Assembly (NCBI GenBank): GCA_025642065.1
Contig: JAODUP010000085.1
Location: 765,001 to 829,000 of the forward strand
Source: Paralvinella palmiformis
Taxonomy: Eukaryota; Annelida; Polychaeta; Terebellida; Alvinellidae
Length of the DNA stretch: 64,000 bases
Direction of reading: 5' to 3'
Shown: piece by piece, positions 1 through 12,650 of the stretch
Layout: each line of letters opens with the position of its first letter
Numbering within the stretch: the first letter of the stretch is position 1
Made by a program: the position numbers and the translations under genes
The notes under the pieces: model-generated
Database searches by the model: none
The model's input: only the letters and a program-made list of their open reading frames with translations
Told to the model about the DNA's origin: nothing

Positions 1-2420
1 CACTAGTGGTAGAGAGTAAGCTCCAATCAGATGTAACATTGTCGCCGGGACATCATATTGCATTCTCACACGAAGGCTATTATTGTTACAGTTCGCTGTT
101 TTGTTCTGTTTTGTAGCCAGTGTTCAATAACAAGACGGTCGATGTCTGGCCAGAATCAAATAAAGCCGTCAGTTTTTAATCAAAATAATAACGAAGAACA
201 GAAACGGTGAAACGTTGACACTAAACAGCTGGACGCCACCTACAGACTTCTGACATCTTGTCAGAGTCATTCATTAATATAACAAGGTATTATGATGCGT
301 CTGGAGTGTGTTTACTTAGTAAATCCTACCCTCTAGCTAGTTTAATCCCGGACATCCCCTTAATCTCACTAAATGCCTTCAATAACTAGACTGCGTTTGT
401 TCATAACACCATTCACATCACAGAACACCATTCGATCACAGAACACTTTCGACCAATAATAATCTCCGACTTGACTACGGCGGTGGATGCCGGCGTGTTG
501 TTTTATCAACACGTTACAAATCTCAGCTGATCCGAAACACAATCATCTATAACCGGAATGCAAGGACGTAAGGAAGAATAATTGTCCAGCTAAGTCGCAG
601 TTCCGTAAGTTTCACGATATTCAAGACAAAATATCGAATATGTTCTGGGTTTCCACGGTTTTTGTTTGTTGCAAATAGGAAAGTCCATTCCTTGATCTAG
701 TGAGGGGATTTGAATGTCTCAGTGACCCAGGGACCTATGCCAGCAGGAGCTTTGGCATCTGTTGGGGACACCCAAGCTGGATTGGTCAATGAGTAGAGGC
801 TAGAGCGCTGAAGTCAGAGATATTGGGACACACGGCACCTTCTAATAGACCACAATATCATGCATCAACAGCCAGAAGTGAACGAAAAGAAGAACAAGAC
901 TAACTTCATCACCACAGAGTAAGCTAAATGGACCAAATGAAAGAGGCAAAGTGATGGATGTTTTGTGGAGTTGTCGCATCCTTGCATAAATCCATATACA
1001 ATTGCAGACACACAAAAAGAGAGTCCGAGAGACATCTTTTACTCAACTTTCATATCGTTGCATCGGTACATACGATCATTTCATTATAACATACAAACAT
1101 GAGAGGGTCGGAATATATGACATTTAATGTAATATCCTGACAATGGATGAAACACTGACACAGCAATGGCTGGATTTAAACCAGGATGTTGGAGGTATCT
1201 GGCCAAGCAAGATACTGTTTAGGCTATAAAGATACCAAAGAAAACTGATAACATATAATAAACTGAGGTAAGGGAGGATTATAACTGCAATGATGATGAT
1301 GATGAAGTAACAATTAAATTCCTTAAGACAATGTAAATTTTTTAAGGGGCCTTCTACCTGAAGGTGATGGGCAAGTATGTTCATACATCATATACAGTGC
1401 GACATGATTTAAGAGACCAGCAGATGACCACCATTAGGTGGTCCTTTAACACGGATGATCTTCTGAAGCAGGTATTATTGTCTACAAGCAGAAACAGGCT
1501 AATGAATTGGATGTACCATATCCAACGATTCATTAAACAGGTAGTCTCTTGTGGACGTGAGGAAGGGTTCTAACAGCAGATCTATGAAGTTCCTTGAGGA
1601 ACCAAACTCCCCTAACCCTAGAGTCTACCAACTGGAGATTATGTACGAATTATTTTTATGTTCAGCTTTTAAAATTAATTCAGTGAGGGAGCAGCATTAT
1701 TTACCATTGTTGTGAGTTGTGCAATTAATCTCGTGGAATATCTTTGACCTTTTTGTGGAATTGAACCAGTGATCCTTGACAATTAGGGTAAACCCATTCT
1801 TTGGCACAAAGTATAACGCGACCGGCGGCGTTCATTACATGATGAGAATTATTATTGTTATTATCACTATTATTATCAAGCGCAGACAGGCAAACAGAAA
1901 TAGGGGAGGGGAGAGGGGGGTATCCAAATTTGTTAAAAGTCAACTACCATTCAGCCAAGTGATGTCCAAGTATATCCCAATAAAGATACCAAAGGTGTGC
2001 CAAGCTGACAAGATATGGGACATCTTAATCGTGCCATCTATGTCAGTCTAGAGTGAAGTTAGCTCGGACGTGATCAATCAATCAGTGAACATCATCGTCA
2101 ACACAGAGACAAGTGTTTCTGGTCATCCTCTGGGGTAACATCAACCTCCCGTCGTAGGGTCCCCCCCCCATGGGTGTCCGAAATGGTGCCATTCTGTCTA
2201 CGGCCACCGACTGGGTGAACCATGGCGCTGTCGTGGAGGACAACGGCCACTGATGACACAACGAACAAGTTGTGAAGTACTCCCAAGAGCGGCATCGAGA
2301 ACGGAATACTAATTGGCTCTCTCTCTCTCCGAGTCTCTTCTTGGTTTTCACCATCAGCCAGCCATTTGTATCAGTTAATGTCAGAACAGGGAGACAGCCA
2401 GTCTGCCACGAGATAACAGA
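1..2420. other. no recognised gene
   Basis: Both strands were read. The open frames here are short, overlap one another and show no domain, good start context or paired splice sites. A C-run lies near 2161-2169 and (TTA/ATT)-rich sequence near 1850-1880. The segment at about 680-790 vaguely resembles SINE 3' body sequence but has no usable A or B box. Confidence 0.6.
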
Positions 2421-2426
2421 GCCACC

Positions 2427-2451
2427 GCTCTCTCTCTCTCTCTCTCTCTCT
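2427..2451. repeat. (CT)n microsatellite
   Basis: Uninterrupted CT tract. It is the source of serine/leucine-rich or arginine/glutamate-rich spurious frames on either strand. Confidence 0.95.
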
Positions 2452-4440
2452 GTGTTCATATATTTAGCTACGATTGGGCCTTTCGCTAACTAACCAACTA
2501 ACATCCATCTTACACATAACCGGCACCCCCAACAAGGAGAGAATGTTCAGACCAACAGCAACAACAACAACAACAACAACAGCAGATGGAAGTAAAGACC
2601 TACGTCTTTTTACTATTGGACTTCCAACAAGAATGATCAGCCGATACACTACAGATGGCGACCAATACAATAACATCCCTCCACCACAGCAACCAAGAAA
2701 CGAGTAAAAACACCTGATGGAAACAACAGATGCGTGTGCGTGTATGTTGGGGGAGCGAGGGGGGGGGGGAGCTTTGGAAATACCATCAACACCTACCCAT
2801 TTCTTTTTCTTCTTTGGCATCTTTGGTGGCACCAATGATTCATTACCAGCTCATCTCGCGTGTGCCACGATGTGGAAGGAGGTGAACGCCGCTTCCTCAA
2901 CGCGTTTACATATCTACAGCCATTCCCGGCCACATAACAATAGTCCAGCTATGTACTTAATATAACACCGACGACGACATGAACACCGATATAAACAATA
3001 ACAATAATATCCACTTCGGCTGCGGTCTATGGAGCCATCAAATCCGACGAATATCGAACAATAAGTGGCGTGCCTCTCTCGGCGGTGTTAAGCAGATCTG
3101 TAATAATCCCATCATATTAGCGCCGCTCCAATCCTGCTAGGTCTGAACGGCGCTTATAACAACACACACGGTCTCTCACACACATACACACACACACAGC
3201 CGCGCGTACAATTGATAAAACGTAACGCGCACCAAAGGTGAGTCATTCCTTCCACCTTTACCGAAATGTCTATTAGTGTAACACACATACACACTCTAAG
3301 TGAGCCACATTCTACCGTGGTTTCCTATGCTGTAATCCCCCACACGGCCAATCCCAATCAGTCATGTCAAGTCTATCCAGATAATCTGCTCACAGCCGAT
3401 CTATATAACCGCCGATGATGATGATGATGATGATTGCTACATTAATTAACGACCAATTTAGTCAGTATTCCGCCGAGGAGCGACCAGGTAATGAACGCCG
3501 CCAGGTATCTATTACAATAAACAATACCTCTTAGTGCTGGCGTTATTATTAATCGTCAGCTACCTGGATTTTGGCCACAAAACGGCCCAACATATAACCT
3601 GAAATTAGATCAGACACACGCCAATACACACCGAGTAATTATTTCCATTATGCTACAATGTTCCCACGGATGTATTCCCAAATGATTATTCGACCAGAAC
3701 CATTACATCACACACGCACGCACACACACACACGCGCGCACACCCGCTAACAGACGGTTTCGGTGCAGCTTCTCTCATATCACAAAGTGAGCAACCGGGC
3801 TAGCTGCAACCACACAAGACTGGTCTCCAAAATCGAGGTCACGTCATTACAACTGGACCAGGTCAATATTCCGCCAATTAACCGTCAGACACGACTCCCC
3901 CATCACGGCTGACGTAACGAGGCTTTCAAATATTCCGATTACATTAATCATTCAGTAACAGGTGTAACGACCGATTAAAACCATTCCGCTCGGTATTATA
4001 TAACAGAGGCCACAGAAAGCTGTCAGCATCATCTTCCGTCAGAAATATGAACAAATCATTTAGCCAATCTGATGAACATAACTGAACAGTGAACAACACC
4101 GAGATGACACCAATCAGTAGTCAACCGGTTCCCCCACCAATAACAGCGCTAGACTTCATTCAACAACGGCCGAACTAATCGCGCCTAATCCGAGTCTGGT
4201 GGCACCCTCTGGTGGCCCTCCTTTAAGTGTTGTTCTTCCAGAACGGCGCCTATTGGCATCATTATGCCATCGATATCTGTCGAAATCGATCCGCTATCTA
4301 TCTAGACTACAATAGAGCTAGTGATCTGCGACGATGTGACACAATAACTCAACCAACCGATCAACATCAACAAAGTATCGTTGTCATAGTAACATTTACA
4401 TCGCTTCATCGGGACAACAAGACAACATCGAGACATCCCA
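2452..4440. other. no recognised gene; CA tracts and one possible plus-strand splice donor
   Basis: Holds an ACA-type tract near 2555-2580, a G-run near 2759-2769, CA tracts at about 3176-3198 and 3712-3735, and a GAT tract near 3413-3433. The sequence caaag|gtgagtcatt at about 3232-3246 matches a splice donor on the plus strand and follows CpG-rich DNA. It could end an untranslated exon, but no partner acceptor or coding frame was identified. Confidence 0.4.
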
Positions 4441-4444
4441 TAGG

Positions 4445-4568
4445 GACTGGTGAGACATTACAAGAAAAGTCCCCTGAAAAGTCCCCTGAAGAAACGTCCA
4501 GAGTTTAAATTCACGGTTCGAGATTTTCTGTGCATGTGCCTTATTATACACAGCTAAAACACACACAC
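4445..4568 (+). repeat. dispersed repeat, copy 1 of family R1
   Basis: Begins with gactggtgagacattac and continues through cccctgaagaaacgtccag, tttaaattcacggttcga and gtgccttattatacacag into a CA-rich end. The same ordered blocks recur in the same orientation at 42571-42708. Copy 1 carries a 12-bp tandem duplication (aaaagtcccctg twice) where copy 2 has a different 30-40 bp segment. No coding frame is shared convincingly. Family and mobility mechanism are unknown. Confidence 0.8.
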
Positions 4569-5164
4569 TATATACAGCCAGCTGTATCTGTGTGCCAAAG
4601 AAAGGCTGATTCCTCCGATGTGACCGGTCGTCAAAGTTCTGATTACGGCTGTCTTCGTGTGTCCTTCAAACACAGGCCGAATACTCAATAGGGAAGCCTC
4701 AGTCCTACAGTAAAACATTTGTCATCGATTTTCAGGCTCTCCAGAGTACACACACACACACACACGGAGGGGGGGGATGTAGACATACAAACACCAAGAT
4801 GAACGCTGTTGGTCAGTGAGGCAGTATATTATATACACAGAGCCAGAAAGACATGACCACAATATGTTGGTTACACCAGTGATATAGTTAATGATATTCC
4901 AGAGATTCTTCTTCCACCCCCTCTATTCTTGGTGCCAACAAGTGAGGTCCAAATAGTAACATTACAATAAACTGATAAAAAACAACATAAATCCCCCCCA
5001 CACACACACACACACCACCCTTCTTTTCCTCTATCACAATGTCAGCCAAGGTTTATAACCGACAGGATATTAGCCTGTAAGTTGACACAAACCACATCAC
5101 TGTATTACTGCAGCAATCGGTTTCCAATCTTCATCGCAATAATAATACAATACTACAGGCGCTT

Positions 5165-5282
5165 ACGTGGTGCAGTAGGTGGGGAGCCGTCACTCATACT
5201 GCCCAGTCATGGAATCAAATCCTAATGCTATGCGCATCTCTGGGATGTTTCAACCATTACAAGAACAACTCTGTCCCTAGTG
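5165..5282 (+). mobile_element. tRNA-derived SINE, type 2
   Basis: An A-box-like head (gtggtgcagtaggtgg) is followed about 45 bp later by a B-box-like segment (ggaatcaaatcctaa). Then comes the type-2 body marker gggatgtttc, ending near gtccctag. Six other copies in the window share this order, mostly on the minus strand. It is diverged and presumably inactive. RNA polymerase III-type boxes are expected for tRNA SINEs; current transcription cannot be judged. Confidence 0.65.
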
Positions 5283-5424
5283 AGGCGAGCGTCAAGACAA
5301 AACAGTGCAATCATTCGTTTTTTGATGACAATTATACAGAATAACACAATTGTGTATAATAGTAATTCCAGCCAAACAATGATACACAATAACACGACGT
5401 AAATCTAGAATGTTAAGTAATGTC

Positions 5425-5425
<1 letters not shown>

Positions 5426-5462
<37 letters not shown>

Positions 5463-5478
5463 CACACACACACACACT
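5426..5478. repeat. compound (CA)(GA)(CA) microsatellite
   Basis: A short CA tract, a GA tract of about 26 bp, then CA again. Confidence 0.95.
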
Positions 5479-5714
5479 GTTTATATTGTGTTAGACTGAT
5501 AAGGATTCAGTGTCAAGTTTTCTCATCATACTAGTGCCATATCCTACAATAATTAACTCCCTTATATCACATCAAACCTAAGGACGACAATATCAAACAA
5601 AAAGACACTAGCAGATCAAAGTACACACCGTATATGTATATCATTGATGATATATCACAGGTGACAAATGTACATCATACACAGACCACAACTATAATTA
5701 TGATCAGATACTAA

Positions 5715-6015
5715 TGTGGATGATCAGTAAGCATAATAAAACTGCATTGGACAATCTAGATCACCATAGATAACCACTGATCATCACAATCTAGATCACC
5801 ACTGATCATCACAATCTAGATCACCACTGATCATCCCAGATCACCACTGTATATCACAGATCACCACTATACTCTCCAGATAACCACTATACAGCAGAGA
5901 TCATCACTGTACACCACAGATCCCTACTGTACATCCCAAATCAATATTGCACATCCAAGATCACCACCTGAACATCACGATCACCACTGAACACCAAAGA
6001 TCATCACTGTACAAA
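5715..6015. repeat. degenerate 22-24 bp minisatellite
   Basis: Roughly a dozen diverged repeats of a unit close to cagatcaccactgtacatca. The left copies are better conserved (ctagatcaccactgatcatc appears twice in succession), and the right copies drift in length and sequence. Repeated GATC cores are obvious. No long open frame runs through it. Confidence 0.85.
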
Positions 6016-8210
6016 TCACCAGCCAAAGACATAACGTAAGCCAATCACTTCCACAAACGAAGTCCCAATAGCCTTAAACAAACTGTTGTCTGTCGAGTTA
6101 CATCAGAACATGACACAGTCAATCATCATGTATCAGGACTAATCATCCGCCATCCGCCAGCTGTGGGAGAACAATTAACAAACCAGCCACATCCCTGTAT
6201 GTCTCTCCAATGTCAACGGTTCATCACATGGACATTATCAACGTGCCACCGAACTTAATGACAACCTCCCACGGTGTCTATCACGCCGGAGGCGCCCCCT
6301 ACCCACACTGAGAGATACTTAACAGAAATTTGCACCAATCTGACTAGCTCAGCGAGTCTCACCAGCTCTTGTTACCTGTCACGCATTGCTGAATCAGAAT
6401 GCGGTCAATAAATAAAAGTAAAAACGACACACACACACTGAAGACACATTACTTCAACAATAATGTTAACTGTCTTCTCTCAAATGATTCCTCGCCTATC
6501 AGCTATAGAGCATATGAAGAAGATGGCAAGGAAACTTTAGTAACCATGGTGATAGGGTTATATAACTCAAGACACAAGACGGGTATTGTTCAGTTTACAC
6601 AATGGTCTAGTATAATAATAGGCTGTCACTAACTGGAGATGGACACATATATACACAATGTATCAATGATGAGGCGAGAATGTTGACAACGCCATCATTA
6701 TCATAACTCTCACACCATCTGATATAAACATCCGCTTCATATTTCACAAATTAACCATCAGCCATAAAGCTAGTTGACATTTAGCACCAGACATCCGTAT
6801 GTAATGAATGCTAAAAAGAAATACAAGTCGAAAATATATGCAAGTTTAAAAAAATTATAATCCGAGATATGTGAATGGTTTTGAGAAAAGTGGCAGTCGT
6901 AGATAGATGGATAAAACTTAGTAAATATATGTACATTATATGGTATTACAATTATGGTGTGCGTGTGTGGACAAATATGTATATTATTCAACAGCAAAAT
7001 ACACACACTGCTAAACACGGCCCACTTTCATGCTGTTCACGTTTTTTGTGTATCTCTGTGTACCTTGTGTGTGAATGCAAGAAATAGCCCAGCTTGACAC
7101 GAGCAGAAAGACAGATATCACATCAACAACAGCTTCTACTGTAAATACATCGTATTTCAGTATCAAAAACCGTTACTTCTCAGCCATACCTCAGTACAGC
7201 AAACAGCTATTTTACTGCCATACTTCACTACAGCAAACAGCTATTTCTCTTTCCAGTTATAATTATACTTTTCTAGGAGCAAGTTGTCATTACTAGAGAC
7301 CTGGGTGGGGGGGGGTATGAGAGCGTTTCTCAGAGCATAGATCATATCTCGCCCTTCATACACTGCTGTGGGTCAGATCTTGTCAGGGGGAATAATTACA
7401 TTTGAAATTTCACACATAAACGATGTACTATAAAAGACATACCAAGTGACAAAACCCAGTGAAATCTATACAATTTTATGAAGCTTGTAAATTATAACAG
7501 TCGGATGCAAATTGTTCCCAATGAATTACTTAATTTGAAAAGAACTAAATCATATTTATTTTAGAAAATAAAAGCCAATTTAAAATTAAAAAATTATATT
7601 ACTGTAATATTTATATTTTCAAACAAAACTAAAGATCCAAAGAGTACACTATTACAGATTCCATAAAAACTTCAAAAATATGTTAAACTTTAAATTAAAC
7701 TGTAAATCATTAATTCAGTATTATATATTTACAAACAATACCACTGACAACAGAATGATCTCATGATCACAATAATTATATCAGATCCAAGAATGATCAG
7801 ACCTTAAGAGTGATGTATAACAGACAGCATTAAAAGATGATAGATAATGATGACCTGACCTAACTACTGACCTGATACCAGAACACCAACTACCAACTAC
7901 CAATACGTGTACTTTTCGTACGCACTACATTTAAAACTAATATCACATTTAAACATTCAATTGGGTGACCTTTGATGTCACATGACATAACACCAACTCA
8001 ACCCATCCCATTATCTTCATCAATACACAGCTTCTACAGCAATAACAACAACAATAACAACAATACACTTAGTCACTGTTACCGTCTCCAAAGTAAATTA
8101 AATGGCACCTAGAAATTATTTACAAGACGAAGTTTAAGAGGACATCTACAAGGATATTATAGGATTCATATATATTAACAATACATATGACAAGACAGAT
8201 TTGCTGAAAT
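6016..8210. other. AT-rich non-coding stretch
   Basis: No domain-bearing frame. Open frames at about 6399-6632 and 6875-7296 have unremarkable composition and no splice signals. A near-duplicate block occurs at 7193-7211 and 7227-7243 (cagtacagcaaacagctatt versus cactacagcaaacagctatt), spaced about 34 bp. The stretch 7540-7740 is extremely AT-rich. Confidence 0.55.
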
Positions 8211-8214
8211 ACTG

Positions 8215-8216
<2 letters not shown>

Positions 8217-8259
<43 letters not shown>
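8217..8259. repeat. (TA)n microsatellite
   Basis: About 20 uninterrupted TA units. Confidence 0.97.
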
Positions 8260-8263
<4 letters not shown>

Positions 8264-8473
8264 CTTGAACTGAAAATGGTTCAACAGTCAAGTTAGGTTG
8301 GACTGTTGTTAGTGGAACAGTCAATTTGATAACTGGATAACATAATACAAACAGGATATCCGCTATTAAGACAAACAAATTATCCATAACAAGACATGGT
8401 CTTTTATATCGTGATGTTAGCTTTCAGTTAAAAATAACCCAATGAATCGGTAAGTCACTTATACCGGAGCAGA

Positions 8474-8524
8474 GAGTGAGTGACTGAATGAGTGAGTGAG
8501 TGAGTGAGATCAGAGTGAGTGAGT
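8474..8524. repeat. (GAGT)n tetranucleotide tract
   Basis: GAGT/GTGA repeats. The same tetranucleotide abuts the 3' ends of minus-strand type-2 SINEs elsewhere, so this may be the tail of a lost SINE. No body was recognised next to it. Confidence 0.85.
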
Positions 8525-8938
8525 ATTCTGTGAAGGTGTCCCATTCAGTCAACAACTAACTAGGCTATCAGAGCATCTTTCTATATCTGGACCAATCATG
8601 GCAATGACATAACCTCATATATAACTAACTTGGCTTATGAGTTATAGACCTTTTAGAGCTATGATATGTAGAACTGATGGTGAGACATCATGGGATAACA
8701 AGCTTAACACCAAACAATGGAGTGATGATGTCAGGACAGCCAACGACACAACATAACATATGACTAACGGCAGAGAAAACTGCCATAGTTCACTAGTTTA
8801 ATCAAGTTAACAAGCTGTCAGTATTGATTTAACATGAAGCCTGGAGCGTCCTCATCTGGTGTTAACTTCGTCTGAACTATACAGAACATTTGTACTTACA
8901 GACGTCTGTTTACAACAAACCAATTATTTGCAAATTTG

Positions 8939-9049
8939 GTGCACACACATACACACACACACACACACACACAAATTCCAAGAAAACATCATGTTCATCT
9001 TTCCATTAGCTCCTGTGAGTGTTTAATAATTAATTAATTAATTAATTAT
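8939..9049. repeat. (CA)n tract and (ATTA)n tract
   Basis: A CA tract at about 8939-8973 and an ATTA tetranucleotide tract at about 9023-9049. Confidence 0.93.
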
Positions 9050-9597
9050 TAGTTTGTGCCAACTGACACAATTTGAGCCAAACAGTCACGTTCACTGGTC
9101 TATAAATAACACGAATAATACAATAAATACCTTTTAAAGTTAAACCTAACACAGAATGGCACTTATCTCTTAAGTAGAATATCCAATAACAAATACATCG
9201 TCAGAAGGTCAACTCTAAGGTATTTATGGCCAGTATTAAACAACAACAATAACAACAATCCAAATAAATAAATAAAGGCACAACAAAATATCCTTTTTCA
9301 AACAATGATCATCACTGAACTGAAACTTAAAATATTAAATAAAAAAATTATTAATAGAATTATGGACAAACGAACTGAGAAAACAACACAACACATACCT
9401 TCGGTATATATGATCCTAAGCGAATTCAGCAACAACAGTATATTATATATAATTATATATCCGAGAAATGTATCCACCTATACATATAACCATCAACTGA
9501 TCCTCTTAGCAAATATCTGGCATTCTGTTGTCGTGTGAACACCATGTCATCGAACTATTATTGAGACTAACACTGACAATAACAAGACAGACCAAGG

Positions 9598-9598
9598 A

Positions 9599-9633
<35 letters not shown>
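9598..9633. repeat. (CT)n microsatellite
   Basis: CT tract with a single GT interruption. Confidence 0.95.
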
Positions 9634-9634
<1 letters not shown>

Positions 9635-9815
9635 ATGTGTGGTGTGTAGTCCCATGTTGTCTGTATATTGGCTGATGTGTTTATTTGGCAAAGTTTCTAA
9701 TCTAATGGTACGACGGCCTTCAGTATGACAACACAGGCTAACACATTAAATGCCTACACAAAGATATTTGTATGAGAATCATAAAAATGCGGTCGGTCGA
9801 CCTAAAGTATATTTA

Positions 9816-9840
9816 GCACGCACGCACGCCCATACACAGG

Positions 9841-9876
<36 letters not shown>

Positions 9877-9882
9877 GACAGA
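9816..9882. repeat. (GCAC/CA)n and (CAGA)n tract
   Basis: GCAC repeats, a CA tract of about 32 bp, then CAGA units. Confidence 0.93.
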
Positions 9883-10354
9883 AATGGTGAAAACCATAAT
9901 CTTTCCCATGATAAAGATACGTATTTTAACACTGATGTGTCTAAAGCAGCAACAGCACCAGCAGCTGTCTGTTTTTATCATCATCATCATCTGTCACAGA
10001 CACTTGTCATTGATAATATCTAAATATAGAATATAATGATCCGATTTTAGTTAATAACATAGTATTAGTGAGGATGTAGCTCCCTAACGTGGCCAATATT
10101 GGACTATAAACTGTTAACTTGATTCAGTTTTCAGTTCCGTGACTGATGTTCTCTGTGATGTTCTCGGTTATCTGTGTCTAATTCCAATAACAGAAAACTG
10201 ATGAGTGTTACAAAAATAAATACAACCAATTAGCTGTCACATCTAGGGAAGAAGACAAATTTGATGTTAACACTCCGGGTCTAGTGAACTGAGAACATAA
10301 TACGGTTAGTTCCTGCTACACACACGCGCTCGCGCCCACAAACAAACACAGACA

Positions 10355-10363
10355 CAGACACAT

Positions 10364-10413
<50 letters not shown>

Positions 10414-10438
10414 CACACAAACACACACACACACACAA
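10355..10438. repeat. compound (CA)(TA)(CA) microsatellite
   Basis: A TA tract of about 34 bp bracketed by CA tracts on both sides. Confidence 0.95.
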
Positions 10439-10883
10439 TCTAAGAGTAATCAGTAACAATTAATGAATGGATTAACTTATTAATCAATTATTTAAACAAT
10501 TCAGTCAATCAGACTATTATCATAAAGATTTGATTGAGACCAGAGTTGTGTACCTAACAAACAAATCATTGCTGACCAGACACTAACAGTGTCATCATCA
10601 ATCAAAACATATCAACTGGTAATGATATAAAAAATAATCTCATTATATAGCCAGCATCCACCCCTCACCCCCCATCCTATCTACACGGAATACACGTGAA
10701 ACATACAACAAATCAGTTATAGATTATAATAAATATGTTGTATCAACAAAATCATAAACGACCACAACAAAACTGCATAATTGCAATTTAGACAAAGACA
10801 GCACTGTGAACATACATCTTCCAAAATGACCTACATTGTTTATTGAACACTGATTAGTCAGGAGTGTTTCTCCCATTTGTTAC

Positions 10884-10973
10884 CTGATAGACTTCTAGAT
10901 CCAGACACGGTACGCGTTGTTCCTTCAGACAGCGCATGTTAACACAGGAAGGGACCACCCTGGACATGGCCAT
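10884..10973 (-). CDS. candidate 5' coding exon, unknown protein (minus strand)
   Basis: On the minus strand an ATG in strong context (gggagcATGG: A at -3, G at +4) opens a 30-codon frame. It begins MAMSRVVPSC and ends LDLEVYQ, then meets a splice donor, ctatcag|gtaaca, with intron phase 0. It lies in a GC/CpG-richer island. If real it encodes only a short, unrecognised N-terminus joined to exons left of the window. Against it, a plus-strand frame of 132 codons overlaps it fully, and a short ATG-to-donor frame is not rare by chance in 64 kb. The two interpretations compete. Confidence 0.27.
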
Positions 10974-11286
10974 GCTCCCAGTCAGTGCGTTGTACATCCT
11001 CTATTTAAACGCTATCCTACGGATCGACACAATACTGGACGAAGACCTGGATCCGTGTCTGAACAGCCTCCGAATGGCAGTGAGGCTAATCCGGAGCGGA
11101 GGTGATTCCTTAAACGGCAAATCGGGCACGATGGGTCAAACATCGTTAAAAGGGTCGCCGGTCCCACTGGAATACTGTCCCCGGATCGGCGCCTCAAATC
11201 CGGACAGAACCTATTACGAAGCCATCCAACATAAAGTTGTCAAAGTACTGAGGACAGACACACATACATACGTATGGCCTGTATAA
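10929..11286 (+). CDS. candidate plus-strand exon, unknown protein
   Basis: A frame open from 10891 to a stop at 11284-11286 follows an acceptor-like ttgttccttcag ending at 10928. From the ATG at 10936 it reads 116 codons of ordinary composition. There is a hydrophobic run (MAMLPVSALYILYLNAIL, about residues 11-28), then an acidic stretch (DTILDEDLD) and a Ser/Gly-rich part. No family was recognised. The last dozen codons run into CA-type repeat sequence, so the true end may be the donor-like cataC|gtatgg near 11270. The local GC rise supports exonic DNA but does not choose the strand. Confidence 0.3.
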
Positions 11287-12650
11287 TGTAGTACTATCTC
11301 ATCAAGTATCTGACAGCTTCTATTTACGGCCACGAACTGCTTTAGTGGTAAGCATACCGTTTAGAAGCGCGATAACGATGTCTATAAGTAACCAAGTTCT
11401 CCAAGATACAATCCAGTTATCATCCATCGTACTGGGTGGACCAAACCAATATCCTACCGCCGGTGTGGGGGGAGGTTAGAAGGATGGCGTTGTTTAAGGC
11501 CTGGGCTTCATAAACTCCGAGCGTTCGTTGCCCAATCTTGACATCTTACTCTCGGAAACTGCCATTGAACGGAAGACAGCTAGCTACGGGCTAAGGGCAG
11601 CAGAGACACAATCTGAACGTGGTGCCAGCCTATTACACACACATACACACACGGCCGAGGTTCTAACCAAGTCATCCGTGTTGGCATTCTTACCGAGCGG
11701 AACTGGCGCTCCAAAGTTCAAGGATGCTTTGCAATAGCAGAAGCAGCGGCAACAACAACGGCAACAACAACAGCAGCAGCAGCAGAGGTGGTTCAAGTTT
11801 GTTGATGAGAGCGCCACGGCTACTCGCCGCACTCGCTCTCTCCCGGATTGTCACAGTACACGGTTAGCCGCTGGTCGGCAAGTGATCCATAACCAGGTAA
11901 TCGCCTATTAACCTTCTCAGCACAGTGAGTACAACAGGCACAATCTAGCGCTTCATTGGCAACAACAACAATAACAACAATAATAACAACACACAGACAA
12001 ACCGAGAAGAAAACAGCGGCATGTCGACCATTTTCATCGTCGACCAAACAGTGGCACGTCAGTCACAAAATAGGGAAGTTATTTCTCTCTGGATTCCAGG
12101 AGCCGTAGCTTGGACCGCATAACGTCGATATAGAAGTATATAGACAAACATAGGACAGACGCATATCCAGTAATAAGTCCTTTAGTACACTTGGCACGAT
12201 GAGAAGAAACTCGTCAAACCAGGATTATGGACTGGTGTCAAGAATGTTTCTCACCATCACCACATTCCCCGGTCAAATAAAGCTAGGAAAAAATGGCGAA
12301 AAACACAACCTGCCAGGTGTATCAAATAGTGATGGGTCTCAGCCAATATATACGCGAGAGAGAGAGGTGTTCCTAACATCGGTAGCCAGTTACCAAAGTT
12401 TCTTGCCCGCTGTATATTTAGTGTCCATTACTGTTGTTTCTCCTAAGCTCCACCAGAAGGCAGCACCATTCCACCGGCATACGGGAACAGACCACCGACT
12501 TCCGAGAAGAACACACAACGACATCATGTCAACAAACGATCGAACACCACCAACAGACGGCAGACAACACTCTACCCCATAAACAACGAGAATCCACAAG
12601 TTTCTTCATCTCGGCGGGTAAGTGAGAAGATAGCACAATGCTGGTTCTCT
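11287..12650. other. GC/CpG-richer island, coding status unresolved
   Basis: Less AT-rich than its surroundings. Contains an AAC/AGC trinucleotide tract (about 11748-11787) and an AAC/AAT tract (about 11958-11994). A strong plus-strand donor, tcggcgg|gtaagtgag, lies at about 12613-12628, so it may hold an untranslated or first exon. A minus-strand frame over 11820-11960 is Cys-rich with no known pattern. Nothing can be named. Confidence 0.4.

Noticed and set aside
11584..12047. Minus-strand frames rich in Cys/Val
   Set aside because: They run through AAC/AGC and AAC/AAT trinucleotide tracts, which generate the Cys and Val runs.
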